Notes: generated by a model from the letters alone, not told the origin. A stretch of DNA of 64,000 nucleotides from Candidatus Baltobacteraceae bacterium (GCA_036488875.1 DASXGW010000003.1:62001-126000), one strand, 5' to 3'. Positions 17,200 to 26,563 are shown, counted from the first letter of the stretch. Numbers and translations are program-made.

Positions 17200-19107
17200 A
17201 TGCCTCGCTTGTTATTTGGCGCACTTAGCGTCTGCTGCGTGGTTGCAATGCTCGCCGGCTGCAGTGCGTCGTCACGTGGCCTCACCGCCAACGACGCCCT
17301 GCCCGCCGTAGCGGCCCCGCCCGCGGCCTCGGCTCAAACTACGCACCCGGCGCCGTCGCGCCACCGAAAGGCGAAAGTTAGCTTGCGCGTCACGGTGCCG
17401 AGGCATCGCGCGCACTTTATTTCGTCGTCGACGAAGGGCATGAAGTTTGCACTCACCGGTCACGCGAGCCGGACTTTCGTCTTCGGTTTGACGCCCGCGT
17501 CGAACCCGAACTGCAGCGTGAAAAGCAGCGCGACAACTTGCACACTTTCGCTGCAGCTCGACGCCGGAACCTACGCGATGAACGTCACGACGTACGATGC
17601 CCCGCCATCGGGCAATACGTTCCCGGGCAGCGCCAAGGTCGTCGCCACGGCCCAGAACGTACCGGCGAAAATACGGGCCGGTAAACTCAATACCATCGAC
17701 GTCAGCGTCGACGGCGTGCCCGCGTCGTTTTCCATTACCGGCGTGCCGAACGCAACGGCGGGAACGGCGTTCGTTTCGCCGCAAGCGTTTACCGTCGTCG
17801 CGAAGGACGCCGGCGGCGCGACGATCGTCGGAACCTACGGTAACCCCGTGATGGTCAGCTCTTCCGATGTTTACAAGGCGGCGACGATCGCGACGAGCGG
17901 CGCCGACAGTCCGCCTGCGGGCGAATTGATGAGCTCGAGCGATACCGCTAAACTGAACTACACGGGGCTTTCCATCGTGCCGGCGACGATTACCGCGAGC
18001 GCGACGGGTGCGAGTAACGCAACGGCAACGTTTACGCCCTCGCTGCAGCCGATCAACTTCACGGGCAGCGATACCTTGAACGCCTCGTTCACCGGCGTCG
18101 ATCTCTATGCAACCAACAGCACAGGATCGAGCGAAGCGTTTACGGCGACCGAAGCCGGCTGGACCAACGCACCGTTCAGCCGGAATATCAAGGTCAACGG
18201 AACCTGCGCCTTCGCAACCGTTGCCCCCACCGAAGGTACCTCATTTACCGCGACCATCAAGTCAAATCCGTACGGTTATGGGACCAACGAGTGCGCCCTA
18301 ACCCTCACCGGCGGCGGCCAAAGTTTGCAGCTGCCGATGTATTTCACCATTTACAATTGGACGAACGCAGAGCAGACGATCGTCGTGCCCGCCAACGTTA
18401 CGCACATGACCATCACGGCGGCCGGCGGCCAAGGCGGAGCCGGCATCGCCGGAACGACGAGCGGCGGTAACGGCGGTGCGATAACGGCGACCGTTCCGGT
18501 AACGCCGGCGGAAACGCTCGCGTTATATGTGGCCAGCCTTGGCGGCGAGGGTTGGATGATCGCAGACCACAGCGATCAATCCCCGGTGCGCGGATATAAC
18601 GGTGGCGGGGGTACGGGCGCGTCGGTAACGACGGGCGGCGCGGGCGGCGGTGCTTCCGACGTCCGCGAAGGCGGAACCGCACTCGCCAATCGCATCATCG
18701 TCGGTGGCGGCGGCGGCGGCGGCGGATCGCCGAGCAGCGGCGCAAACGGCGGCAACGGCGGCAATATTGCCGGCGCCGGCGGTACTGCTTCAGGCGGAAC
18801 GCCCGGGACCGGCGGTTACGGCGCTGACACAACGCCGGAAGGTGGGCAGGCGGGAACCGATTACGGCAGCTGCATTTCGGACCCGCAAGCCGGGCAGTTG
18901 GGCGTCGGCGGAAGCTTGTTGTCAGGCTGCACCGTGGGCGGCGGCGCGGGCGGCGGCGGCTATTACGGCGGCGGTGCCGGCGGCAGCGGAGGCACCGGTG
19001 GCGGGGGCGGCGGCGGCGGAACGTCGTGGGTCGAGAACACCGCGACCAACGTCACGTATTCCGACGGCTCGCACCAAAACAACGGAGTTATCGTCCTGAT
19101 CTTCTAA
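17200..19107 (+). CDS. Secreted lipoprotein with Ig-like repeats and glycine-rich C-terminal domain
   Basis: A 635-residue surface protein. Lipobox MLAGC predicts lipidation. About 60-350 contain beta-rich, Thr/Ser-rich segments that look like Ig-like repeats (ASFSITGVPNATAGTAFVS). From about residue 385 (EQTIVVPANVTHMTITAAGG) to the end it is a Gly_rich domain with long Gly runs, closing with a VTYSDGSHQNNG block. Such proteins are probably adhesive or structural; no enzymatic motif is visible. The poly-Gly coding region (GGC/GGT) is simple sequence but keeps frame throughout. Confidence 0.8.
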   Translation: MPRLLFGALSVCCVVAMLAGCSASSRGLTANDALPAVAAPPAASAQTTHPAPSRHRKAKVSLRVTVPRHRAHFISSSTKGMKFALTGHASRTFVFGLTPASNPNCSVKSSATTCTLSLQLDAGTYAMNVTTYDAPPSGNTFPGSAKVVATAQNVPAKIRAGKLNTIDVSVDGVPASFSITGVPNATAGTAFVSPQAFTVVAKDAGGATIVGTYGNPVMVSSSDVYKAATIATSGADSPPAGELMSSSDTAKLNYTGLSIVPATITASATGASNATATFTPSLQPINFTGSDTLNASFTGVDLYATNSTGSSEAFTATEAGWTNAPFSRNIKVNGTCAFATVAPTEGTSFTATIKSNPYGYGTNECALTLTGGGQSLQLPMYFTIYNWTNAEQTIVVPANVTHMTITAAGGQGGAGIAGTTSGGNGGAITATVPVTPAETLALYVASLGGEGWMIADHSDQSPVRGYNGGGGTGASVTTGGAGGGASDVREGGTALANRIIVGGGGGGGGSPSSGANGGNGGNIAGAGGTASGGTPGTGGYGADTTPEGGQAGTDYGSCISDPQAGQLGVGGSLLSGCTVGGGAGGGGYYGGGAGGSGGTGGGGGGGGTSWVENTATNVTYSDGSHQNNGVIVLIF

Positions 19108-19119
19108 CGAGGGGGCGGG

Positions 19120-20028
19120 TTAGCTCGTCTCCTTTGCGAACCGCGTCAGTGCGGGAATCGACGGAATCACGTAATAGGCACCGGTGAGCGGCGTCGTGTA
19201 GCGCGTAATCGCGTCGCGAACGCCGTCCTCGGTGCCGGCCATGCGTTCGAGCATCCGCTGCAGCCGCTGTTGCTCGCAGCTGAATCCAACGAACGTGGTA
19301 CCGTAATCGACGACGTCGCCGTAGGGCACGTTGCGCCGGAAGATGTCGAGCTCGACGTCGTCAACGATATCCTTCGCTCGCGAAACGTGCGAATCGTCCG
19401 CCGCGCGATCGCCTTCGAGCTCGATGCTCTCGAGTTTGGTGCGTCCCATCGCGGCCTCTTGCTGTGCGTCGGAGAGCGCAAACCACGACTCTTGATGGCT
19501 CCACTTTTGAAAGAGCAGAATGCTGGCGCCCGCGCCCGTGCGATCGGCCGGAACGATCGCAATATCTGGTGCCTCCATCAGCGACGGGTTTTCGGTGCCG
19601 TCTTCGAAGCCCGTAAGATCGCGGCTATGCCGGTATGCCCAGCCGCTGAGTTGTCGCTCGAGCGACGCGAGCGGGGCGAGTTCCAGCATCACGCGACGGC
19701 CTTCGTCCCACACGATGTCGTACGACGCGGCTGCGAGCCACACCCACAAATCCGCTTGCGTTGCCGGCATCGTAAAGCCGTCGGGTCCCACGATCGGCGC
19801 GTCGAATCCGCGTGCGTCCGAAGGCGTGTCGCCGGGTGCAACCTCGCGCCAGAGTTCCGGCCGGAATCCGACGACGAGATTCATGCCGCCTACCGTGGTT
19901 CGCGGCTCGTGGAAGCTGGCAGCCGCTTCCACCAGCACGCATGCCGGGACGTCAGGTCGTTTCGAAAACTCCAGAAACAGATGCGCGGCATCGCCCAGCG
20001 CGAAAATGCCCGTTTGCGGAAAGCTCAT
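19120..20028 (-). CDS. Dye-decolorizing (DyP-type) heme peroxidase
   Basis: A 302-residue DyP peroxidase, near the usual length for the bacterial class. The distal GxxDG motif is GFEDG with catalytic Asp143, and the proximal heme ligand is probably His214 in DDSHVSRAK. RRNVPYGD near residue 232 supplies the distal Arg. It uses H2O2 to oxidise phenolic or dye substrates; the physiological substrate is unknown. No signal peptide or Tat motif is seen, so it is probably cytoplasmic. It is divergent from the cNMP/TrxR-like gene with only 43 bases between the starts. Confidence 0.92.
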   Translation of the reverse strand: MSFPQTGIFALGDAAHLFLEFSKRPDVPACVLVEAAASFHEPRTTVGGMNLVVGFRPELWREVAPGDTPSDARGFDAPIVGPDGFTMPATQADLWVWLAAASYDIVWDEGRRVMLELAPLASLERQLSGWAYRHSRDLTGFEDGTENPSLMEAPDIAIVPADRTGAGASILLFQKWSHQESWFALSDAQQEAAMGRTKLESIELEGDRAADDSHVSRAKDIVDDVELDIFRRNVPYGDVVDYGTTFVGFSCEQQRLQRMLERMAGTEDGVRDAITRYTTPLTGAYYVIPSIPALTRFAKETS

Positions 20029-20071
20029 CGCGCCCGAGGTTCTTCGCGTACGATGCCGTATCCGTTGCTCG

Positions 20072-21736
20072 ATGAGCTCGACTCAGCTCCCGCTGCTCGC
20101 ACCCAGCGAAGAAGTATTTCCCACGCTCACCGACGCGCAGATCGAGCGCGTCGAGCGTCACGGCCGCCGCAGAAGCGTGGCCGCGGGCGAAGTGCTGATC
20201 GAACCTGGTGAGACGTCGAGACCGTTTTTCGTGATCCTCGAAGGTGAGATCGAGGCGGTGCTGCCCAACGCGCTGGATCGGCCCGTCGTTACGGTCGGCG
20301 GTCACGGCCAGTTCACGGGCGAGATCAACACGCTCACCGGGCGCAGCGCGATCGTGCGAATTCGAGTCTCGAAGCCGGGCGAGTTCATCGAGCTCGATCG
20401 CAATCAAATGATGACGCTCGTGCAGACCGATGCCGAGATCGGCGAGATCATCATGCGCGCGTTCATTTTGCGCCGGCTCGGTTTCGTCCGCGCGGGTGTC
20501 GGCGACGTCGTGCTGATCGGATCGGTGCATTCCGCCGATACCGTCCGCATCAAAGAGTTCTTGATGCGCAACGGCCACCCGTATAACTATCTCGATCTCG
20601 AGCGCGACGCCGAAGTCGAACAGCTCATGAAGACGTTTCAGGTCAGTGCAACCGAGATTCCGGTGGTGATCTGTCGCGGTAAGACGGTCTTGCGAAATCC
20701 GTCGAACCACGAGCTAGCGCAATGCTTGGGATTCAACGAGTCGATCGACCGCAAGCATATTCGCGATCTCGTCGTGATCGGCGCGGGCCCGGCAGGTTTG
20801 GCCGCGGCGGTCTACGGCGCGTCGGAAGGCCTCGACGTGCTGGTAATCGAGACCAATGCGCCCGGCGGGCAGGCCGGTTCGAGCTCGCGGATCGAAAATT
20901 ATCTGGGATTTCCGACCGGCGTGTCGGGACAGGAACTCGCAGCGCGCGCCTTCACGCAAGCCGAGAAGTTCGGGGCCGAGATCTTGACCGACAAAGCGCT
21001 GCGTCTGCACTGTGAACGCCAGCCATATCGCGTCCTGCTCGAAAGTGAAGAGGAGGTTCGCGCGCGGGCCATCGTGATAGCGGGCGGAGCGCAATATCGC
21101 AAACCGTCGCTCGAGAACTTAGAGCGGTTCGAAAATCTTGGCGTGTACTACGGCGCGACCAGGATCGAAGCGCAACTCTGCGCCGACGACGAAGTCATCG
21201 TCGTCGGCGGCGGGAACTCTGCCGGTCAGGCAGCAGTCTACCTTTCCGGAACCGCGAAGCGCGTCTACGTGCTCGTCCGCGGAGCAGGACTTGCCGAAAG
21301 CATGTCGCGCTATCTCAGCCGCCGTATCGAGGAGACACCGAACATCGAGCTCAAGACGCGCACTGAGATCGTGGCACTGCACGGCAGCGATAGACTCGAA
21401 CGGGTCGTCTGGAAAAATACCGAAACCGGCGCGAGCGAAGAGCGTGCGATCGAGCACGTCTTCATGATGACCGGTGCGGCACCATTGACGTCGTGGCTCG
21501 ACGGTTGCGTGGCGCTCGATGAAAGAGGCTTCGTGAAGACCGGTATGGATCTGACGGCCGAAGATCTCGTCGCCGCGCATTGGCCGCTCGTGCGCCGCCC
21601 GTTTATTTTCGAAACCAGCCTCCCCGGCGTCTTTGCAGTAGGCGACGTGCGCGGCAATAGCGTCAAGCGCGTTGCGTCGGCGGTGGGCGAAGGCTCGGTC
21701 GCGATCTCGTTCGTGCACCAGTTCCTCGCCCAGTAG
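20072..21736 (+). CDS. Cyclic-nucleotide-binding domain fused to thioredoxin-like and thioredoxin-reductase-like domains
   Basis: A 554-residue fusion. Residues ~15-145 are a Crp-type cNMP-binding domain (PGETSRPFFVILEGEIEAV; GQFTGEINTLTGRSAIVRIR). Residues ~150-225 look like a glutaredoxin/thioredoxin fold (EIPVVICRGKTVLRNPS) but the CxxC position reads SVHS. Residues ~235-554 form a class II TrxR-like flavoprotein with FAD motif GAGPAGLAAAVYG and NAD(P)H motif VVGGGNSAGQAA. The TrxR redox CATC motif is missing (YYGATRIEAQLC instead). It should transfer electrons from NAD(P)H via FAD to an unknown partner under nucleotide control. ATG 20072 is chosen because the domain architecture starts there; upstream the frame overlaps the divergent gene. 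Confidence 0.88.
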   Translation: MSSTQLPLLAPSEEVFPTLTDAQIERVERHGRRRSVAAGEVLIEPGETSRPFFVILEGEIEAVLPNALDRPVVTVGGHGQFTGEINTLTGRSAIVRIRVSKPGEFIELDRNQMMTLVQTDAEIGEIIMRAFILRRLGFVRAGVGDVVLIGSVHSADTVRIKEFLMRNGHPYNYLDLERDAEVEQLMKTFQVSATEIPVVICRGKTVLRNPSNHELAQCLGFNESIDRKHIRDLVVIGAGPAGLAAAVYGASEGLDVLVIETNAPGGQAGSSSRIENYLGFPTGVSGQELAARAFTQAEKFGAEILTDKALRLHCERQPYRVLLESEEEVRARAIVIAGGAQYRKPSLENLERFENLGVYYGATRIEAQLCADDEVIVVGGGNSAGQAAVYLSGTAKRVYVLVRGAGLAESMSRYLSRRIEETPNIELKTRTEIVALHGSDRLERVVWKNTETGASEERAIEHVFMMTGAAPLTSWLDGCVALDERGFVKTGMDLTAEDLVAAHWPLVRRPFIFETSLPGVFAVGDVRGNSVKRVASAVGEGSVAISFVHQFLAQ

Positions 21737-21739
21737 CCG

Positions 21740-22429
21740 CTACTTCACGACGTCGCGCGTCTGGCCGCGCGCTTGGTACAGCGCCCAGTGCTTCTCTGCG
21801 ATGACCGCAGGATCGACGGCGCCGCCGTCGGCTCCGGGCGTGTTTGCAATCGTGCGATACACCATCACCTCGCCGACGTAAACGCCTTCGCCCTTGAGAC
21901 GTTGCGCGAGCAGCCCGACGAGCTTGTGCTTCGCTCCACTGGACAACGCGAGGCCCATCATCGCAGACGTGACTGCAGCCTGGTCCAGGTCGGACGAGAT
22001 CGCGCCTAATGCACCGTTCGACACCATGATCGCACCGTTGCCGCCTTGTTTGAGATCGGGTAATGCTTCCTCGGCAGCGGCCAGCAGCCCGAAGACGGCT
22101 ACGTCGAACACGCGATGTAACGCAGCCTGATCGCCCCCGAACAAGTCGCCGATTTCTAGGCCGCCGTACGCGTTCCAGTGCAACACGGTAATCGGTCCGA
22201 CCTGAGAACGCGCCGTTTTCACGGCCGCGCGAATCGATGCCGGATCGCCGGCCTCGGCGGGAAACGCAAACGCGGTGATGCCCTGAGCCTTGAGCGCCGA
22301 CACTCCTGCCGCGAGGCGATTCTCGTTACGCCCGACGAGTGCAACGGAGAATCCCTCCTTACCAAATTTCTCTGCCACCGCAGTTGCGGTGCCCGGACCG
22401 AAGCCCACGACCATAATCGTTTTGGACAT
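21740..22429 (-). CDS. SDR-fold oxidoreductase, atypical active site
   Basis: A 229-residue short-chain dehydrogenase/reductase-like protein. The NAD(P)-binding glycine motif is GFGPGTATAVA. The catalytic YxxxK is not visible: the matching segment reads LALSSGAKHKLVG, with no Tyr four residues before either Lys. It may be a non-catalytic or redox-sensing NAD(P)-binding protein in the manner of NmrA-like members. GGAG upstream supports ATG 22429. It sits 11 bases after the YceI gene on the same strand, so the two form an operon divergent from the HxlR regulator. Confidence 0.8.
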   Translation of the reverse strand: MSKTIMVVGFGPGTATAVAEKFGKEGFSVALVGRNENRLAAGVSALKAQGITAFAFPAEAGDPASIRAAVKTARSQVGPITVLHWNAYGGLEIGDLFGGDQAALHRVFDVAVFGLLAAAEEALPDLKQGGNGAIMVSNGALGAISSDLDQAAVTSAMMGLALSSGAKHKLVGLLAQRLKGEGVYVGEVMVYRTIANTPGADGGAVDPAVIAEKHWALYQARGQTRDVVK

Positions 22430-22440
22430 GGAACTGCTCC

Positions 22441-22989
22441 CTACTTTTGTAGAACCGCTTCGACTTCGAGCTCGATGCGAACCTCATCGCCGACCACGAC
22501 GCCGCCGGTTTCAAGTGCCGCGTTCCACGTGAGGCCGTAGTCTTTGCGGTTGATCGTCGTCGACGCGCGATAGCCGACGCGCTGTCCGCCCCACGGATCG
22601 GACGCATGACCTTCGAACTCGGCGTTCAGGGCCACTTCGCGCGTGACGCCGTGGATCGTCAGGTTGCCGTGAATCGTGAAGTTCGCAGGCGTGCCCTCGA
22701 TGCGCGTACTGGCGAACTCAAGCGTCGGATACTTTTCGACTTCAAAAAAATCCGCCGACTTCAGATGTGTGTCGCGCTGCGGTTCACGCGTGTCGATCGT
22801 CGTTGTATCGATGCTCGCTTGGATGCTGGTCGGGACGTCGCTGCCGGGTTGAAGCTCGATCGTGCCGGACACGCCCGAGAAGCGCCCACGAACGCGGGTA
22901 ATCATCAGGTGACGGACGACGAACTCGGCCGACGTGTGGCCGGGATCGAGACTGTAAAAGGCGGCCTTTTCGACTGCTTGGGTGCTCAT
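22441..22989 (-). CDS. YceI family lipid-binding protein
   Basis: A 182-residue YceI beta-barrel protein (lipocalin-like; relatives bind isoprenoid chains). Motifs in order: YSLDPGHTSAEFVVRHLMI, RVRGRFSGVSGTIEL, ASIDTTTIDTREPQRDTHLKS, FEVEKYPTLEFAS, LTIHGVTREV, GRxDYGL-like RKDYGLTWN. Unlike E. coli YceI it has no signal peptide, so it is probably cytoplasmic. AAGGAGA lies just upstream of ATG 22989. The gene is divergent from hxlR-type regulator 23105-23476, which is the likely controller. Confidence 0.92.
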   Translation of the reverse strand: MSTQAVEKAAFYSLDPGHTSAEFVVRHLMITRVRGRFSGVSGTIELQPGSDVPTSIQASIDTTTIDTREPQRDTHLKSADFFEVEKYPTLEFASTRIEGTPANFTIHGNLTIHGVTREVALNAEFEGHASDPWGGQRVGYRASTTINRKDYGLTWNAALETGGVVVGDEVRIELEVEAVLQK

Positions 22990-23033
22990 TGCGCTCTCCT
23001 TGCCGCTTGTCTTGGGCGGCGCGGTGTGGTAGT

Positions 23034-23102
23034 GTTATGTAAGTAACTTTTCCATACCGACAAACTAAATACAAGTAGGCACCCGAAAGTGGTATAGGCA
23101 CC
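23034..23102. promoter_or_regulatory. Candidate HxlR operator region between yceI-like and hxlR-like genes
   Basis: The 115-base divergent spacer holds an inverted repeat GTTA-N6-TAAC (23034-23047) and a direct repeat TAGGCACC at 23076-23083 and 23095-23102, 19 bases apart, the second copy ending just before ATG 23105. Which element binds the regulator cannot be told by eye. Confidence 0.4.
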
Positions 23103-23104
23103 AA

Positions 23105-23476
23105 ATGGAAACCGCCCTCCTCCCACGCCCGAAGTTCGAACGGGACTGTCCGATTCGACTGGTCATCGACCGCATCGCCGACAAGTGGACCGTTCTGATG
23201 ATGAGTCTGCTCTCCGACGGCAAGCCGCACCGGTTTAACGAGCTGCGCCGCAACGTCGAGGGCATCTCGCAGAAGATGCTTACGCAGACGCTGCGCGACT
23301 TAGAGCGTGACGGCCTCGTCACACGCACGCTCTATCCTCAAGTTCCGCCTCGGGTCGAGTACGCGCTCACGCCGCTGGGCGTAACGCTCTGCGATCCCAT
23401 ACAGCGGCTCGGCGAGTGGGCGATCGCGCACGTCGACGAGATCAAAAGCGCGCAGGCAAAGTTCGACGCGCGATAG
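23105..23476 (+). CDS. HxlR family transcriptional regulator
   Basis: A 123-residue HxlR/DUF24 winged-helix regulator: CPIRLVIDRIADKWTVLMM at the N-terminus with the conserved Cys of redox-sensing members, then RFNELRRNVEGISQKMLTQT (recognition helix) and VEYALTPLG (wing). The Cys lies at about residue 15, matching YodB/HypR-like quinone or aldehyde sensors. It most likely controls the divergent yceI-SDR operon. No Shine-Dalgarno; TATAGG ends six bases before the ATG. It ends exactly where the convergent glycosidase-like gene ends. Confidence 0.9.
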   Translation: METALLPRPKFERDCPIRLVIDRIADKWTVLMMSLLSDGKPHRFNELRRNVEGISQKMLTQTLRDLERDGLVTRTLYPQVPPRVEYALTPLGVTLCDPIQRLGEWAIAHVDEIKSAQAKFDAR

Positions 23477-25900
23477 TTACTCGGCGGAAACGGTGATCTC
23501 GAGCAGCCTGAACCCTCCACGCTCGATGGAAAATGCCATGGAGTTCAGTTCGCTTCGCTCGAGCACGCCGAGCGTCTCCCAGCCGCGCCGCTCGCTGTTG
23601 TATTCACGGAGCGTACCTCGAAGCGGCAGCAAATTTTCGTCCGAGATTTGAACGGGAGCGTAGATCGTCTCGGACCCGGTATTTCCAACGAGCAGAATGA
23701 GATCGCTATCTCGCCGGAGCGCAACACCAATCGTGTCTTTGGCGTAGATCCTGACCTCGTCGGACACATCGGTCGCATACACCTCGGTGCGCCAATCGGA
23801 GTCGATGGCACAGGTTGCATAAACGCACGGTCCCTCAGCTTCGCGGACGATGAAATATGAGAACCGTTGCCCGTGATAGGGAACGTCGCGCAAGGCAACC
23901 CAGTTCCAGCCCGCCGGCATGAGCGGATTCACTCGCGGCGCTCCCGGCAGCAGCACCAAGCCGCAGAGACCTTCTACGGCCGCCCACAAGAAGCGCGGCG
24001 GCTCCCACGGCGAGAGACGCATGCCGCGATTGGCTAAGCTTTCTCCGTCGAACCACTCGCTAAACTGGCCGGGCACCGTATTGTTCCGCTGCGGATCGAC
24101 GCCGTAATGTTCAAACGACGACCGCAAAGCGCGGACCATGGAGTGCGGATGGTATCGCGCGGCCGCGAAAGCGTACCACCACGTCAGGCCGGGCCAAACG
24201 CCGCCCATTAGACCCGAGTTTGCCGCCGGATCGAAGCGTGGATCGAGACGCGAGACCGTTCTGAGTCCCGCAGGCGTCCAAAAGTCGGGCGAGTTCAGAC
24301 GGCTGATGATGCGAAAGGCGGTGTCCTCCGAACACGCTCGCATGATAACCGGAAAGATTTCGTCACCGGTTACATCCGTGCGCGGGCAGCCGTCGACGTC
24401 GACGTTGAGATAGTAAAGTCCGTTCCGGGGATTGATGAGATGAGCGTCCATCGCGCTTCTGATTCGTTCCGAAGCGTCGGCGAACGCGGTTCGCTCCGCT
24501 TCACGCCCGAGCTCCTCGGCCAGATGCGCCGCGTCGCGCAACGCAGCCACGCACTCGGCGTTGATTTCCGTGACGGCACCGCTGATGCGATAGCCGCTCA
24601 CGATGTTTCGCCAGCCCGCGATGGCCCAGACGTTGCCGCGAGGATCGTCGGCGGAGCAAAAAACCAGGCCCCGATCGTCGACTTGAGAGATGATGTACTG
24701 CGCCGCGCGCGCGACGGCGGGGTACGTCGTGCTCAGCCAATCCCAATCGCCCGTAGCGCGAAAATGATGGTTGACGGCGAGAATATAGAGCGGCGTGTCG
24801 TCGTTGATGTTTAAACCGTCGTCTTCAACCCTGCCGGTGATAGCGTCGAAGTATTCCGGCATTTTACCGTTCGGGTATTGGCGCTCCGCGATGTTATCGA
24901 GCAATCGGCGAGAAAACGACGGCAAGAAATGGTCGTTACCGTAAACGAACCAAGCTGCATCGCGGGTGACGACGTTCGCGTACGTTCCCGGATCGTTGGT
25001 GAAAGCCTGACCCGTCGGGTAGGAGGCCATGACGCGGCGCATGTTCACCTTACTCCACAGCGCTCCCTGATTGACCACCTGATCGGGCGTGAGTACCCGA
25101 GAGCTGCGTAATATCTCTTTAAGGGAATCGACGGTGCGTTCGAGCGCGTCGTCGGCACTCGGTATTCCGGCAAATCGTTGCAGTGCATCCGGCTCGCCGG
25201 AGCCGTAGACGCCGATTGCAAACCAAAACCGGCGGGATTCGCCGGGTGCAAGTGCGAGATCCCATTGGAGCCTACCGATAAGATCGCCCGTTGCCGAAGT
25301 AATACCATCTAGAGCGTCTTGATACGACGTGTCGTACGACCGCGCGTAGTCGGAATCGGCGGCGAAGCGCGTGGGTGGCTCGGATGCGCCGAAAACTCGA
25401 ACCCAGTCGGGATTTCCGGCGTTGTATCCGATTAACGCGCGAGCAGCCTCGTCGTATCGCACGACGACGTCGGCGGTCGTGCTTCCGCAGAGCATGGCCG
25501 AGGCAATAACGCGCAGATCGTGCTTAATGACGTCCCGATTCTCGAGTTCGACCATCACGTAGACCACCGGCTGGTCGTCGCCGGGCTCACCCTTCGCCAA
25601 GGGAAGAAACGTCGTCTCGACGACGTCGATGATCTCGATAAGGGAGAAACGCACGCGTTGATAAGCGGGATGAATCTCCAGCATGCGCGGTTCGGCAGCA
25701 AAGATCCCCGAGAAGAACGTATCTGCCTTTTCCGGCCGGCCGGTATAGCGAACGTTAACCGTGCCGACGAGCGACTCTGCGATCGAGTTGAGAAAGATTC
25801 GCTCGATCGCGCCATCGCCTTTAGTCTGAATCCAAACCGCGCTGTTGCCTAGGCTCGCGCCCATCGCAAGTTGCGAGCCGGCAATGCTAAACGACTCCAT
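23477..25900 (-). CDS. Large (alpha/alpha)6-barrel glycoside hydrolase-like protein
   Basis: An 807-residue protein with an N-terminal beta-sandwich (about 1-270) and a C-terminal (alpha/alpha)6-toroid (about 290-690), the arrangement of glycogen-debranching, GH15 and GH94-type enzymes. Landmarks: FTNDPGTYANVVTRDAAWF, GLNINDDTPLYILAVNHHF, GAVTEINAECVAAL, GGVWPGLTWWYAFA. Candidate acid residues are in RVEDDGLNINDD and VTEIN. There is no signal peptide, so it is probably cytoplasmic. The exact glycan and family are undetermined. It lies alone, convergent to the HxlR gene, with a 45-base spacer from WrbA. Confidence 0.7.
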   Translation of the reverse strand: MESFSIAGSQLAMGASLGNSAVWIQTKGDGAIERIFLNSIAESLVGTVNVRYTGRPEKADTFFSGIFAAEPRMLEIHPAYQRVRFSLIEIIDVVETTFLPLAKGEPGDDQPVVYVMVELENRDVIKHDLRVIASAMLCGSTTADVVVRYDEAARALIGYNAGNPDWVRVFGASEPPTRFAADSDYARSYDTSYQDALDGITSATGDLIGRLQWDLALAPGESRRFWFAIGVYGSGEPDALQRFAGIPSADDALERTVDSLKEILRSSRVLTPDQVVNQGALWSKVNMRRVMASYPTGQAFTNDPGTYANVVTRDAAWFVYGNDHFLPSFSRRLLDNIAERQYPNGKMPEYFDAITGRVEDDGLNINDDTPLYILAVNHHFRATGDWDWLSTTYPAVARAAQYIISQVDDRGLVFCSADDPRGNVWAIAGWRNIVSGYRISGAVTEINAECVAALRDAAHLAEELGREAERTAFADASERIRSAMDAHLINPRNGLYYLNVDVDGCPRTDVTGDEIFPVIMRACSEDTAFRIISRLNSPDFWTPAGLRTVSRLDPRFDPAANSGLMGGVWPGLTWWYAFAAARYHPHSMVRALRSSFEHYGVDPQRNNTVPGQFSEWFDGESLANRGMRLSPWEPPRFLWAAVEGLCGLVLLPGAPRVNPLMPAGWNWVALRDVPYHGQRFSYFIVREAEGPCVYATCAIDSDWRTEVYATDVSDEVRIYAKDTIGVALRRDSDLILLVGNTGSETIYAPVQISDENLLPLRGTLREYNSERRGWETLGVLERSELNSMAFSIERGGFRLLEITVSAE

Positions 25901-25945
25901 TGCGGACGGTCATTCCCCGTCTACAAAGACGTAAACTGCGCCGGC

Positions 25946-26563
25946 CTATACCTTCTGTAGGTTTCGGGCACCGGCGATGAGTTCGGTGTACCTCGCCAGA
26001 CGCGCGCCCTGATGGCGCGCGGCCGCCAAGACTTCCTGGGAGACCGAACCGTCCTGCGATGCGGTGTTGCTCGTGCCGTATGGGTTGCCGCCCGCGGCGT
26101 AGACCGTCGCATCGGTGTACCCAACCGGTATGATGATCGCGCCCCAGTGATAGAATACGTTGTTGAGCGCGAGAATCGTGCTCTCTTGACCACCGTGCGG
26201 GTTCATGGCTCCGCTAAACGACGTCACCGCCTTGTCGCGCAAGGCGCCTTTTTGCCAGAGCGATCCCGTAGTGTCGATGAACTGCTTGAGCTGCGCCGCC
26301 GGGCCGCCGAAGCGGGTCGGCGTCCCGAACGCAAACCCGTCTGCCCACTCCAGATCTTCCAACGTCGCCTCCGGCACGTGCTGCGTCGCGGCACGGTGTT
26401 CGCGCCAGCCCTCCTGCGTTGCGATCACCTCGTCGGGCGCCAGCTCGCGGACCTTGCGCAGCCGCGTTTGCGCCCCCGCGGATTGCGCGCCGTCTTCGAC
26501 GGATTTCGCCATCAGATACGTGTGACCGTAGGCGCTGTAGTAGATGATCGCAACGTTTGCCAC
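25946..26563 (-). CDS. wrbA: NAD(P)H:quinone oxidoreductase, WrbA type
   Basis: A 205-residue flavodoxin-like FMN protein that reduces quinones by two electrons, limiting semiquinone stress. Phosphate-binding loop YYSAYGHTYLMA, family motif FGTPTRFGGPAAQLKQF and TSFSGAMNPHGGQES are those of WrbA; YGTSNTASQDGS near the end is also typical. The start is GTG 26563 with GGAGGG upstream. It follows the DoxX-like gene by 12 bases; both are divergent from the TetR regulator, whose operators fill the spacer. Confidence 0.93.
   Translation of the reverse strand: MANVAIIYYSAYGHTYLMAKSVEDGAQSAGAQTRLRKVRELAPDEVIATQEGWREHRAATQHVPEATLEDLEWADGFAFGTPTRFGGPAAQLKQFIDTTGSLWQKGALRDKAVTSFSGAMNPHGGQESTILALNNVFYHWGAIIIPVGYTDATVYAAGGNPYGTSNTASQDGSVSQEVLAAARHQGARLARYTELIAGARNLQKV

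Noticed and set aside
18416-19060. Glycine-codon repeats of the lipoprotein as a DNA repeat element
   Set aside because: The repetition comes from poly-Gly coding with GGC/GGT codons; no fixed repeat unit and the frame is maintained, so it is protein low complexity.
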